Below are positions 35,619-43,697 of a stretch of 64,000 nt of DNA, piece by piece. Position 1 is the stretch's first letter; the number at the start of each line of letters is the position of its first letter. The position numbers and the translations under genes were made by a program. Below the pieces are notes generated by a model. The model saw nothing but the letters and a program-made list of their open reading frames with translations, did no database searches and had not been told where the DNA came from. The stretch is from Site-B1 sp963827785 (GTDB taxonomy: Bacteria; Bacteroidota; Bacteroidia; Flavobacteriales; Flavobacteriaceae), in assembly GCA_963827785.1 (NCBI GenBank), contig CAWHCT010000008.1, positions 146,712-210,711 on the forward strand. The letters are read 5' to 3'.

Positions 35619-36118
35619 TATTGGATTAAAAGTACACCATCGGCCTCAAACGAATAGGTTCTTTTTGGTTCGGTTATACTGGCGATCTCTTCAGAGGTTT
35701 TTCCCGCATCTTCAGCATAATGACGTTGCTCATCAACAGGCATTTCTTCAACAAATGCTTTTCCATTCAAAATTACTTCTTTCCCTGCGATATCCTTCGG
35801 CATAAAAAACCCATAATCCTTGAATTTTACCATGACATGATTGCCTTCTTCAAGATCAACTTTCATCCAACATCCTTTGGCCTGACAAACCTCATTCACC
35901 TTACCAATTATTTTGGAATCAATACTATCTCCAACCTTCATGGTTTTATAATGCTGAGCCATCGAGGATGCTGCAATAGCGTCATCTGCAATAATCTCCT
36001 TTCCAAATGAAGCATAAGAGATTTCTGGTTGTACTTCGGCTTCTGATTCTTTTTTTGTTTCATTTTTACAGGAAATAAATAACAATCCTATAAATAAAAG
36101 TGTTAAAAGTTTTTGCAT
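35618..36118 (-). CDS. DUF4920 lipoprotein
   Basis: 166 residues from ATG 36118 (MQKLLTLLFIGLLFISC). The start was chosen because it gives a lipobox (LFISC) and avoids overlap with the divergent ilvE promoter. After a Glu/Lys-rich linker the DUF4920 domain contains SYASFGKEI, GKVNEVCQAKGCWMKVDLEEGNHVMVKFKDYGFFMPKDIAGKEVILNG. The CxAKGCW motif has two cysteines that could bind a metal or form a disulphide. The function is not known. Confidence 0.87.
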   Translation of the reverse strand: MQKLLTLLFIGLLFISCKNETKKESEAEVQPEISYASFGKEIIADDAIAASSMAQHYKTMKVGDSIDSKIIGKVNEVCQAKGCWMKVDLEEGNHVMVKFKDYGFFMPKDIAGKEVILNGKAFVEEMPVDEQRHYAEDAGKTSEEIASITEPKRTYSFEADGVLLIQ

Positions 36119-36151
36119 TTCATAATTATTTAAGACGTTGCGAAGATACAG

Positions 36152-36182
36152 TTTTTTATGAATCAATAATTGCATAAATTTG
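36152..36182 (+). promoter_or_regulatory. Probable promoter for ilvE
   Basis: TAAATTTG at 36175-36182 is a perfect -7 element. TTTT at 36152-36155, 19 nt upstream, is a near -33. The leader is about 13-20 nt. Confidence 0.5.
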
Positions 36183-36201
36183 TTATATAAATTGTAAAAA
36201 A

Positions 36202-37269
36202 ATGGGCAACGCAATATCAACAAATTTGGAGGTTATAAAAGCAAAAACGACCAAAATTCATGATGTAGATTTTGATAATTTGGGATTTGGAAGAGTATTT
36301 ACAGATCATATGATGGTGTGTGATTATAAGGATGGAGCCTGGAGCGCACCTAAGATTATTCCTTATCAACCAATTACTTTGGATCCATCAGCCAAAATAT
36401 TTCATTATGGTCAGTCTGTTTTTGAAGGGATGAAGGCATACAAGGATTCTGAAGAGAATATTTTCTTGTTCAGACCAACAGATAATTGTAAAAGGCTGAA
36501 TATTTCATCAAAACGGTTATCAATACCTGAAGTCCCGGAAGAATATTTTATGGAAGGTTTAAAAACCCTACTTAGGATTGAAAAAGATTGGATACCAACT
36601 GCTGAAGGGAGTTCACTGTATGTTAGACCATTTATATTTGCGACAGGAAAAGGAGTGCACGCATCACCATCTGAAGAATACAAATTCATTATTGCCTGTT
36701 CACCTTCAGGATCGTACTTTGCCGGCAAAGTAAAAGTATTAATTGAAGAGCAATATTCAAGAGCTGCTAATGGAGGTGTTGGTTATGCTAAAGCCGGAGG
36801 TAATTACGGCGGACAATTCTATCCAACACAATTAGCTATTAAAAAAGGATATAGCCAGGTTATCTGGACGGACGATACTTCACATGAATATATTGAAGAG
36901 GCGGGAGCAATGAACGTGTTTATAAGAATTGATGATACTCTGATTACAGCACCAACAAGTGAACGTATTTTAGATGGAATTACCCGAAAGAGTATTATTG
37001 AAATAGCAAAAGATGAAGGTATTGAAGTGGAAGTAAGAAAGATAAAAGTTGATGAACTTGTTAAGGCAGCTAAGAACGGGAGTTTAAAAGAAATATTTGG
37101 AGCTGGAACTGCAGCTGTAATTTCCCCTATTTCAGGATTTGGTTACAGAGGTAAAGATTATGACCTGCCTGAATTAAAAGAAACATATGCTGCAAAACTT
37201 AAAAAGCGCATTACAGATATACAGACGAATAAGGCAAATGATCCTTACGGCTGGAGAGTGAAAGTTTAG
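36202..37269 (+). CDS. ilvE: Branched-chain amino-acid aminotransferase
   Basis: 355 residues, class IV PLP enzyme of the longer (BCAT type II) form. It swaps amino groups between Leu/Ile/Val and 2-oxoglutarate. FHYGQSVFEGMKAYK, the PLP lysine in GYAKAGGNYGGQFYPTQLA, EEAGAMNVFIRIDD, TAPTSERILDGITRKSI and FGAGTAAVISPISGF are all present. It is divergent from the DUF4920 gene. Confidence 0.95.
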   Translation: MGNAISTNLEVIKAKTTKIHDVDFDNLGFGRVFTDHMMVCDYKDGAWSAPKIIPYQPITLDPSAKIFHYGQSVFEGMKAYKDSEENIFLFRPTDNCKRLNISSKRLSIPEVPEEYFMEGLKTLLRIEKDWIPTAEGSSLYVRPFIFATGKGVHASPSEEYKFIIACSPSGSYFAGKVKVLIEEQYSRAANGGVGYAKAGGNYGGQFYPTQLAIKKGYSQVIWTDDTSHEYIEEAGAMNVFIRIDDTLITAPTSERILDGITRKSIIEIAKDEGIEVEVRKIKVDELVKAAKNGSLKEIFGAGTAAVISPISGFGYRGKDYDLPELKETYAAKLKKRITDIQTNKANDPYGWRVKV

Positions 37270-37312
37270 CCCCCTTTGTCCTTCCGACATTTCCCCAAAG
37301 GGATAATAATAA

Positions 37313-37342
37313 ATAAAAGAGAAGCAGTTGCTTCTCTTTTTT
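37313..37342. terminator. Bidirectional terminator between ilvE and the pyrophosphohydrolase gene
   Basis: AAAAGAGAAGCA (37315-37326) pairs with TGCTTCTCTTTT (37329-37340), a 12-bp stem with a 2-nt centre, with A and T runs outside. A second CCCTTTG/CAAAGGG stem lies just upstream (about 37272-37302). Confidence 0.83.
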
Positions 37343-37727
37343 ATTTGTCCAATATGTCCAGAATGTTTGGTTTAAAATAATTAGGACCTTTTAATACTTT
37401 TCCGTCTTCACGATAGATAGGTTCACCATCTGCTCCCAGTTTACTCATATTGCTGCGCTGAATTTCTTCAAAAACCTCTTCTATCTTGTACTGCAACCCA
37501 TGTTCTATAATAGTTCCGCATAGAATATATAGTAAATCGCCTAGTGCATCTGCCACTTCAACAAGGTCATCTTTGTTGGCAGCTTCTAAATATTCTTCGT
37601 TCTCCTCTCTCATAAGCTTATAACGAAGAAGATTTTTTTCCAATCCCAGATTACCTTTAGGAGTTTCACGATATCCTAATTTGTAAGCCTTATGAAAGGC
37701 CTTTACTGCTTCTATTTTATCTTTCAT
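37341..37727 (-). CDS. MazG-like nucleotide pyrophosphohydrolase
   Basis: 128 residues. The all-alpha NTP-PPase core has metal-binding glutamates and aspartates in REENEEYLEA and VEVADALGDLLYILCGTIIEHGL. The C-terminus (SKLGADGEPIYREDGKVLKGPNYFKPN) is the typical tail of the short phosphoribosyl-ATP-pyrophosphohydrolase-like family. It is a likely house-cleaning enzyme for non-canonical nucleotides; the substrate is unproven. Confidence 0.88.
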   Translation of the reverse strand: MKDKIEAVKAFHKAYKLGYRETPKGNLGLEKNLLRYKLMREENEEYLEAANKDDLVEVADALGDLLYILCGTIIEHGLQYKIEEVFEEIQRSNMSKLGADGEPIYREDGKVLKGPNYFKPNILDILDK

Positions 37728-37820
37728 ATATAATTAATATTCATTATTTATCAAAAAATATCCTATTGTGCTCGATCTAATATCCTTTTTGTTCTTAGTG
37801 ATAAGTTGCATACCAATATA

Positions 37821-38543
37821 CTACATAACTTTTTTCATTATCCATGAAGGTACAATTTTTAAAACCCAGGCAATAAGATTCCAGCGTTTTGAAATATATA
37901 CTCGTCGTTTTTTTCTTTTGATTGCTGAATAAATCTGCTTACTGGCTTTATCTAAAGAAGCCATCCAAAAAATACCATCGCCCAAAGCCATTTTTGTATC
38001 GACAAATCCTGGACGAATGTCTGTCACAAAAACCTTTCTTCCCTTTATTTCTTTTGCTTTAAAATATAACGACTCTAAATAGTTGACCTGATATGCTTTT
38101 GAAGCAAAGTATGCCGGTGATTCCCGGTTTCCTCTCAATGAAGCAATAGAAGAAATGGCTACTAAATGTCCAAATCCTTGTTTCTTGAACAACTGAAATG
38201 CTAAATCATAAATTTGTGTTGCCCCAATCACGTTTGTTTTAATGGTATCCCATTCCTTATTCCAGTCCAAATCCGGATTTTCATAGCCAATTCCGGAACT
38301 ATGAATAATGATATCTACTTCGCCTAGCTCACTTACTATCTCTTTAAATACCGACTCTGTTTGTTTAACATTCTGAACATCATTTTGCCTAACTATGATT
38401 TTTTCAGAATTCGATGATTTCAACTCGTTAAGCAACTCTATTCGTCTTCCCGTTATGGCAACTTTATAACCGTCTAAAACCAACATTTCAGTCAATTTTT
38501 TTCCAATTCCCGAAGTGGCTCCAAAAACTATGACATTAGGCAT
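37821..38543 (-). CDS. SDR-family oxidoreductase
   Basis: 240 residues from ATG 38543 (MPNVIVFGATSGIGKKL). This start puts the TGxxxGIG-like dinucleotide motif (GATSGIG) at the N-terminus. Other classical SDR marks: IIHSSGIGYENPD (NNAG-equivalent), AISSIASLRG (catalytic Ser) and SPAYFASKAYQV (YxxxK). The C-terminal helix (WNLIAWVLKIVPSWIMKKVM) is hydrophobic and may touch the membrane. The substrate is unknown. Confidence 0.9.
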   Translation of the reverse strand: MPNVIVFGATSGIGKKLTEMLVLDGYKVAITGRRIELLNELKSSNSEKIIVRQNDVQNVKQTESVFKEIVSELGEVDIIIHSSGIGYENPDLDWNKEWDTIKTNVIGATQIYDLAFQLFKKQGFGHLVAISSIASLRGNRESPAYFASKAYQVNYLESLYFKAKEIKGRKVFVTDIRPGFVDTKMALGDGIFWMASLDKASKQIYSAIKRKKRRVYISKRWNLIAWVLKIVPSWIMKKVM

Positions 38544-38603
38544 ATATTTATTAGATTTGTTTTCGTTTTTAACTTGATAAATAAGTTTTAAAAATACTGA
38601 AAT

Positions 38604-38789
38604 ATGTTTACAAAAGGTCAATTGATTTTCGCAATTCTGTTCGTTATTGCATTTATACTTTCATTGATCTTTGCTTACAGAAAAGACCTAAAACTTCATA
38701 AAAAGTATTATCCCGGAACAGTTTGGGTATTGATTGCCTTTATTTCCTTCATTTTGTTTATCACTGCTATCAAATTTATTTTTACGTAA
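38604..38789 (+). CDS. Small two-helix membrane protein
   Basis: 61 residues: MFTKGQ, a helix (LIFAILFVIAFILSLIFAY), a basic loop RKDLKLHKKYYPG, and a second helix (VWVLIAFISFILFITAIKFIF). The positive loop should lie in the cytoplasm, with both ends outside. It begins 60 nt from the divergent SDR start. The short size and clean topology argue for a real gene. The function is unknown. Confidence 0.72.
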   Translation: MFTKGQLIFAILFVIAFILSLIFAYRKDLKLHKKYYPGTVWVLIAFISFILFITAIKFIFT

Positions 38790-39023
38790 AAAAAAAGACA
38801 CCGGTCAGGCTCTTTTGTTTATTCTGCATTGAGTTTTACTAGTTCACATCAGATAAAAAACTGAATTTCTAACTATAATCTAGCCTATGCCCATCAAAAG
38901 ATTTTAATTGAATTACATTATTGCCGGCAACACCACAATTTTATTCATATCAGGAATTAAAACCGGATTTATAAAACCGCATTAAGAAGCAGATTTAATA
39001 TATTGCTATAGATTAAAATTGAT

Positions 39024-39031
39024 TATCTTTG
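39024..39031 (+). promoter_or_regulatory. -7 promoter element for the START/GyrI-like gene
   Basis: TATCTTTG, a perfect TAnnTTTG, lies 28 nt before the ATG. A weak ATTG occurs 18 nt upstream. The rest of the 269-bp gap after 38789 shows nothing else. Confidence 0.55.
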
Positions 39032-39058
39032 ATCTAGGAAAAAGTCAACCTAATAATT

Positions 39059-40078
39059 ATGAAATTTTTAAAATATTTTTTCTTTTTAGTATTAATTGCT
39101 ATAATAGGATTTGCAATTTATATCGCGGTACAACCTAATTCTTTTGAAGTATCAAGAGAACGAACAATTAATGCTCCTGCAGCCGTTTTGTATGATAATG
39201 TTATTGACTTTAAAAACTGGGAGTCGTGGTCTCCATGGGTTGAAAAAGAACCAGATCTGAAATTAATGTTCTCGGAACAAACTCAAGGAATTGGAGGATC
39301 TTATTCATGGGAAGGGAAAGACGGTCTGGGAAGCATGAGTACATTGGCGTCAAATCCTAATATTTCTATTGAACAGGAGTTGCAATTTGACGATTTTCAC
39401 CCTTCAAAAATAAATTGGTCTTTTGAACCTACAGGCCATAATACTACAAAGGTCACTTGGAAAATGAATAGTGACAAAGTACCTTTTATGTTCAAAGGTT
39501 TTGCTGCTGTTTCAGGTGGATTTGATAAAATGATTGGTCCTGATTTCGAACGCGGACTGGAAAAATTAGACAGCATCACTATGGTTGAAATGAAAAAATA
39601 CAGTATAGCTGTTGATGGAGTTACCGAACATAGCGGTGGTTTTTATTTGTATAATACCGCATCGTGCAAGATGGATGAATTTGATGCCAAAATGACTGAA
39701 ATGATGCCAAGACTAAGTCAGTTTGTACTAAAAAACAATATTGCAATGGGTGGTGCTCCCTATGTTTTATATCATAAATGGGATGAAGAGAATAATGCAG
39801 TTATGTTTTCATGTTGTATTCCAACAACTTCAAGAGTCATTACTACAGAAAGCGACATACTCACCGGAAAACTTGATCCTTTTAAAGCAGTCAAAACTAC
39901 ATTAAAAGGAGATTATACAAATTTAAAAGAAGCCTGGGAAACCACGATGAAGTATGCATCAGAAAAAGATCTGGAAATGACTGAAACTGGTCCGATGATG
40001 GAAGCGTATTTAACTGACCCGATGACAGAACCTAATCCGGCAAAATGGATAACTGAAATTTATATTGCAGTAAAATAA
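39059..40078 (+). CDS. Membrane-anchored SRPBCC (START-like) and GyrI-like fusion protein
   Basis: 339 residues. An N-terminal membrane helix (YFFFLVLIAIIGFAIYIAV) is followed by an SRPBCC ligand-binding domain at ~30-180 (SRERTINAPAAVLYDNVIDFKNWESWSPW) and a GyrI-like/AraC effector-binding domain at ~200-339 (GVTEHSGGFYLYNTA, GAPYVLYHKWDEENNAVMFSCCIPT, GDYTNLKEAWETTMKYASEKDLEM). Both domains bind small hydrophobic ligands. Anchored outside the cytoplasm, it may act as a carrier or sensor; this is inference. It has its own -7 element. Confidence 0.85.
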   Translation: MKFLKYFFFLVLIAIIGFAIYIAVQPNSFEVSRERTINAPAAVLYDNVIDFKNWESWSPWVEKEPDLKLMFSEQTQGIGGSYSWEGKDGLGSMSTLASNPNISIEQELQFDDFHPSKINWSFEPTGHNTTKVTWKMNSDKVPFMFKGFAAVSGGFDKMIGPDFERGLEKLDSITMVEMKKYSIAVDGVTEHSGGFYLYNTASCKMDEFDAKMTEMMPRLSQFVLKNNIAMGGAPYVLYHKWDEENNAVMFSCCIPTTSRVITTESDILTGKLDPFKAVKTTLKGDYTNLKEAWETTMKYASEKDLEMTETGPMMEAYLTDPMTEPNPAKWITEIYIAVK

Positions 40079-40136
40079 ATTACTATTATAAAAAATAAAT
40101 ACTGTTTTTGAGACAGATTTAAGGTAGAAAACTGAA

Positions 40137-40748
40137 TCAGTGTTTTCCAAAAGCCTTGACACCGGCTTTTACAGGTGCATCTACATAATTTTCTCTTGGT
40201 ACTATTGGGCAGGAATATTTATCGTTATAGGCACAATACGGATTGTATGCCGAATTAAAATCAATAATAATAGAATCTCCCTCAGGGATTCTTGCTTCAA
40301 CATACCGTCCTCCGGCGTAACTTTCTTCACCATTTGTGTCATCTAAAAACGGCAGGAACAAATAATCTTCGTATCCTTCATCTTCAATTATATCCAGATT
40401 TTGATAGATATTAAGCTTATGAGATTCTCCATCTAACTGAAACTCAACTTCGCCATATTTCACATAGTTTGGTAATCTGTCGGTGGTTGTTTTCATTTTA
40501 AATGGTTTCTCATCAGGAGTTCGGGTTAATTTAGCCGTTACTACATAAATCGAATCAAATTTAAAAAAATCCAATCCTTTAAAATCCATTCTATCCTTTT
40601 CCTTTAATGGCGATTTAGATGCATCTTTGAAATCGGCGTTCATTTGTTTCTGGAATTCGGTTTCACCCAACACAGGTTCCTTATTTTGTTTGCATCCAAT
40701 TGCACATATAATAAGTAAAAAAATCGTTGCTTTTTTCATATTAATCAT
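40137..40748 (-). CDS. DUF1684 lipoprotein
   Basis: 203 residues. MKKATIFLLIICAIGC gives a lipobox (CAIGC). The start may be ATG 40748 or ATG 40739, three codons later. The DUF1684 domain has EFQKQMNADFKDASKSPLKEKDRMDFKGLDFF, LFLPFLDDTNGEESYAGGRY and the hallmark IIDFNSAYNPYCAYNDKYSCPIVPREN, with two nearby cysteines. The function is unknown; it is common in environmental bacteria. It overlaps the end of the upstream lipoprotein gene by 8 nt. Confidence 0.88.
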   Translation of the reverse strand: MINMKKATIFLLIICAIGCKQNKEPVLGETEFQKQMNADFKDASKSPLKEKDRMDFKGLDFFKFDSIYVVTAKLTRTPDEKPFKMKTTTDRLPNYVKYGEVEFQLDGESHKLNIYQNLDIIEDEGYEDYLFLPFLDDTNGEESYAGGRYVEARIPEGDSIIIDFNSAYNPYCAYNDKYSCPIVPRENYVDAPVKAGVKAFGKH

Positions 40749-41283
40749 TTGGATTAAATGATGGATTTATAGGAGGATTTAGGCTCATTTGGTATTCCTG
40801 CTGAAGTTTTTTAGAAAAATCATCAAATGTGGCGTCATCAGAAAAAGCCTTGATCTTATCAGGATCAAATTTCCCTTTTAAATAAAAAACGGTTGTTTTA
40901 TCAATCTTACTATCAAACACAATAGCCTCTGTAACTACATTACCTATTTCTTTTACAGATATAATCTTAGTATTTTCAACTGTATTCCTTCGGTACATAT
41001 CAGTGTATTTGTTACTGGCAACAATATTCATATCATTAATTATACTTTTCTGATTTTGACTTGACGTGTTATTAAATGTTATGAATTTAAAATCAGTCAG
41101 ATTATCAAACATATTTTGTTTTGGTGAAATATTGCCTAATAAAGCCTTCATAAAATTGGGCACTTGAAAAGCTGTTACACCTAGATCTGTTTTGTGAGAA
41201 TCAAAGAAACTTTGAAAACTTTTACTACTCCCACATGAAAATAATAAGATAAAAAGAATTACTATCAGATTAATATTTTTCAT
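40741..41283 (-). CDS. DUF4252-like lipoprotein
   Basis: 180 residues. The lipobox LLFSC gives a lipidated Cys at ~17. The mature part (FQSFFDSHKTDLGVTAFQVPNFMKALLG, FKFITFNNTSSQNQKSIINDM, TTVFYLKGKFDPDKI) fits the DUF4252 pattern of Bacteroidota lipoproteins. The tail is Pro/Asn-rich (NPPINPSFNPND). Its stop overlaps the next gene's start, so the two lipoproteins are translationally coupled. The function is unknown. Confidence 0.78.
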   Translation of the reverse strand: MKNINLIVILFILLFSCGSSKSFQSFFDSHKTDLGVTAFQVPNFMKALLGNISPKQNMFDNLTDFKFITFNNTSSQNQKSIINDMNIVASNKYTDMYRRNTVENTKIISVKEIGNVVTEAIVFDSKIDKTTVFYLKGKFDPDKIKAFSDDATFDDFSKKLQQEYQMSLNPPINPSFNPND

Positions 41284-41479
41284 CGTAAATTAATTTAATA
41301 TCAAAAATACAATTAAAATTATTTTGTTTAGCGGTGATCAAATACTAATTTAAACTCGATTCAATTAAGCACATTTCATGTTAATATTTATTTTACAGAA
41401 GATTGAGATATTTACTTTGTCCTGATTAAACTGTATAATATTTCAATTAATAAAAGTCCAACAATTAGATCGGACTTTA

Positions 41480-41487
41480 TACTTTTG
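41480..41487 (+). promoter_or_regulatory. -7 promoter element for the 41.5-kb MFS gene
   Basis: TACTTTTG (41480-41487) matches TAnnTTTG exactly and lies 16 nt before the ATG, implying a very short leader. Confidence 0.55.
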
Positions 41488-41503
41488 CCAGACAACCAAA
41501 CTA

Positions 41504-42709
41504 ATGAAATTACTTTTCAATAACTATATAGGTACATTTAAGGGACTTTCTACTGAAGTATGGTGGCTTGCTTTGATAACTCTTATAAATAGAGCAGGAA
41601 CTATGGTTGTGCCGTTTTTATCACTGTACCTGACAACAAGTTTAAACTTTTCTCTTGCTGAAGTTGGCTGGATTATGAGTTCCTTTGGTGCCGGTTCTGT
41701 TCTTGGATCTTGGTTAGGTGGGAAATTGACCGATAAAATTGGTTATTATAAGATCATGATATTTAGTCTAATCGCTTCAGGCATATTGTTTGTATTTCTT
41801 CAATACTTAAACACTTTTGTACAAATTTGTGTTGGTGTTTTCATTTTGCTGGCTGTTGCAGATATGTTCAGACCTGCTATGTTTGTAGCGCTTAGTGCAT
41901 ATAGTAAACCAGAAAATAAAACACGATCGGTGACCTTGATCCGATTAGCCATAAACCTTGGTTTCTCGGCAGGACCTGCTGTTGGTGGAATCATTATTGT
42001 AACCATGGGTTACAGTGGTTTGTTCTGGGTTGATGGAATAACTTGCATACTTGCCGGATTACTTTTGGTAAATGTATTAAACCCTAAAACTGCAAGGACA
42101 TTTGATGACGTGGTTGTCCAGGATCCAAAATCGGCATACAAGGATATTACTTATTTGATATTCCTGGCAGCAATGATCTTATTTAGTATTTCTTTTTTAC
42201 AATACTTTTCAACTATGCCCCTTTATTACAAGGATATCCATTTTTTAAATGAAACTAAAATAGGTCTTTTAATGGGTATGAATGGGTTACTGATATTTAT
42301 TTTTGAGATGCCCATTGTGAAGTATTTAGAAAATGGCCGATTTACAAAAATGTCCTTAATTATTATTGGGGCTATTTTAACTGGCCTCAGTTTTTTAGTT
42401 CTTAATTTGACAAGTTGGGCTGGTGTCTTAATCATAGGTATGATATTAATGACCGTTGGAGAAATGGTTGCTTTTCCGTTTTCAAATGCATTCGCATTAC
42501 AACGTGCAAAGCGAGGCAATCAAGGAGAGTATATGGCCTTGTATAGCATAGGATTTGCCATTGCACATATTTTAGGACATAATACAGGAATGCAATTTGT
42601 TGATAGATTTGGTTTTGATTTTACCTGGTATTCAATAACGGGATTAATGTTTATATCTATTTTGATCCTATTATTTTTAAAACGCAGATTAGCCTTAAAC
42701 AAGGAATAG
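41504..42709 (+). CDS. MFS transporter
   Basis: 401 residues, 12 predicted transmembrane helices. The loop 2-3 motif is GSWLGGKLTDKIGYYKIM, with RTLIRLAINLGFSAGPAVGG-like helix 5 (antiporter motif C region, GFSAGPAVGG). It resembles drug/proton antiporters of the DHA1 group, but the substrate cannot be told. It converges with the Lrp-type gene 11 nt downstream. Confidence 0.87.
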   Translation: MKLLFNNYIGTFKGLSTEVWWLALITLINRAGTMVVPFLSLYLTTSLNFSLAEVGWIMSSFGAGSVLGSWLGGKLTDKIGYYKIMIFSLIASGILFVFLQYLNTFVQICVGVFILLAVADMFRPAMFVALSAYSKPENKTRSVTLIRLAINLGFSAGPAVGGIIIVTMGYSGLFWVDGITCILAGLLLVNVLNPKTARTFDDVVVQDPKSAYKDITYLIFLAAMILFSISFLQYFSTMPLYYKDIHFLNETKIGLLMGMNGLLIFIFEMPIVKYLENGRFTKMSLIIIGAILTGLSFLVLNLTSWAGVLIIGMILMTVGEMVAFPFSNAFALQRAKRGNQGEYMALYSIGFAIAHILGHNTGMQFVDRFGFDFTWYSITGLMFISILILLFLKRRLALNKE

Positions 42710-42720
42710 ACCTTGTCTTT

Positions 42721-43164
42721 TTATTTAACAGGTTTCACTTCATTATGCTTCACAACATTAGATAACACGATCTGGGTTTTGGTCTCACCATAAACAATTA
42801 ACTGATCTATAAACTGTTCCAAATGCTTTTGATTCTTTAAGGCCACTTCCATTACAAAATTCTCATTTCCTGTTATGCGATAGCAATTCAGCACTTCATC
42901 ATATGACTTAACTTTTTCCATAAAAGGCTTTAACATACCCATGAACGCTCTAAGTGTAATAAATGCTTTTAATTGATAACCGGATTCATACGTAGAAACA
43001 GAAGTAAGGTATCCTGTTATAATGCCGGCATCTTCCATTTTCTTTATGCGTTCAGAAACTGCAGGAGAACTTATACCAACTGTTCTTCCAATTTCTGCAT
43101 TAGATTGCCTTGCATTTTTTTGCAAGCATTTCAAGATCTTCCAATTAAGAGAATCAATATTCAT
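42721..43164 (-). CDS. Lrp/AsnC-family transcriptional regulator
   Basis: 147 residues. The helix-turn-helix at 1-60 (LNWKILKCLQKNARQSNAEIGRTVGISSPAVSERIKKMEDAGII) and the RAM effector domain at 65-140 (FITLRAFMGMLKPFMEKVKSYDEVLNCYRITGNENFVMEV) are both standard. Family members sense amino acids and act as octamers. The closest metabolic genes are not amino-acid specific, so the target is unknown. Confidence 0.92.
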   Translation of the reverse strand: MNIDSLNWKILKCLQKNARQSNAEIGRTVGISSPAVSERIKKMEDAGIITGYLTSVSTYESGYQLKAFITLRAFMGMLKPFMEKVKSYDEVLNCYRITGNENFVMEVALKNQKHLEQFIDQLIVYGETKTQIVLSNVVKHNEVKPVK

Positions 43165-43279
43165 TTAAAGTATTTATTAGAAATACATTAATTATTAAAG
43201 TAAATATACATTATCCATTTAATATTCAAAGCATTATATGATAACTTGTAACTACATTTGATAGAAATGCTATTATAAA

Positions 43280-43675
43280 ATGTTTTACAATATTCCTTCT
43301 CATCTTTCAGAATTGCCTATATATCAAAAGGCATTGGACATAATTGTCCTGTCAAGGAGTATTTCTACTTATTTAAACCAGGATCTTGCTAATTTAACAA
43401 TTGACGGAAAAGAAGATTCAAATATTTATTTTTCAGGAGATATCGTTCAGCAGTCGGTATCTTTAGCACCTGAAATTGTCAATGCTGAATTAGAACGATA
43501 TTCTGATAAAAAACACAAACACATTGCTTCTGTCGAGCGATTGACAAATTTACTTTATTATAATTGCAAACGATTAATGCACTGCAACAGTGATGGGAAA
43601 GATTATTTACCTGTGCTTAGAAGTGAATTAAAAAAATTCAGACAACTTCAAAAAACCTGGATATTGTCCTTGTAA
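43280..43675 (+). CDS. Conserved-looking helical protein of unknown function
   Basis: 131 residues, all-alpha. It contains LPIYQKALDIIVLSRSISTYLNQDL, IVQQSVSLAPEIVNAELERYSDKKHKHIASVERLTNLLYYNCKRLM and SELKKFRQLQKTWIL. The long amphipathic helices suggest a four-helix bundle, somewhat like the 23S rRNA intervening-sequence bundle proteins. That comparison is only a fold impression. It is divergent from the Lrp-type gene, 115 nt away, and could be its target. Confidence 0.7.
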   Translation: MFYNIPSHLSELPIYQKALDIIVLSRSISTYLNQDLANLTIDGKEDSNIYFSGDIVQQSVSLAPEIVNAELERYSDKKHKHIASVERLTNLLYYNCKRLMHCNSDGKDYLPVLRSELKKFRQLQKTWILSL

Positions 43676-43697
43676 TCGAACCAGATTTCCTAATTAA

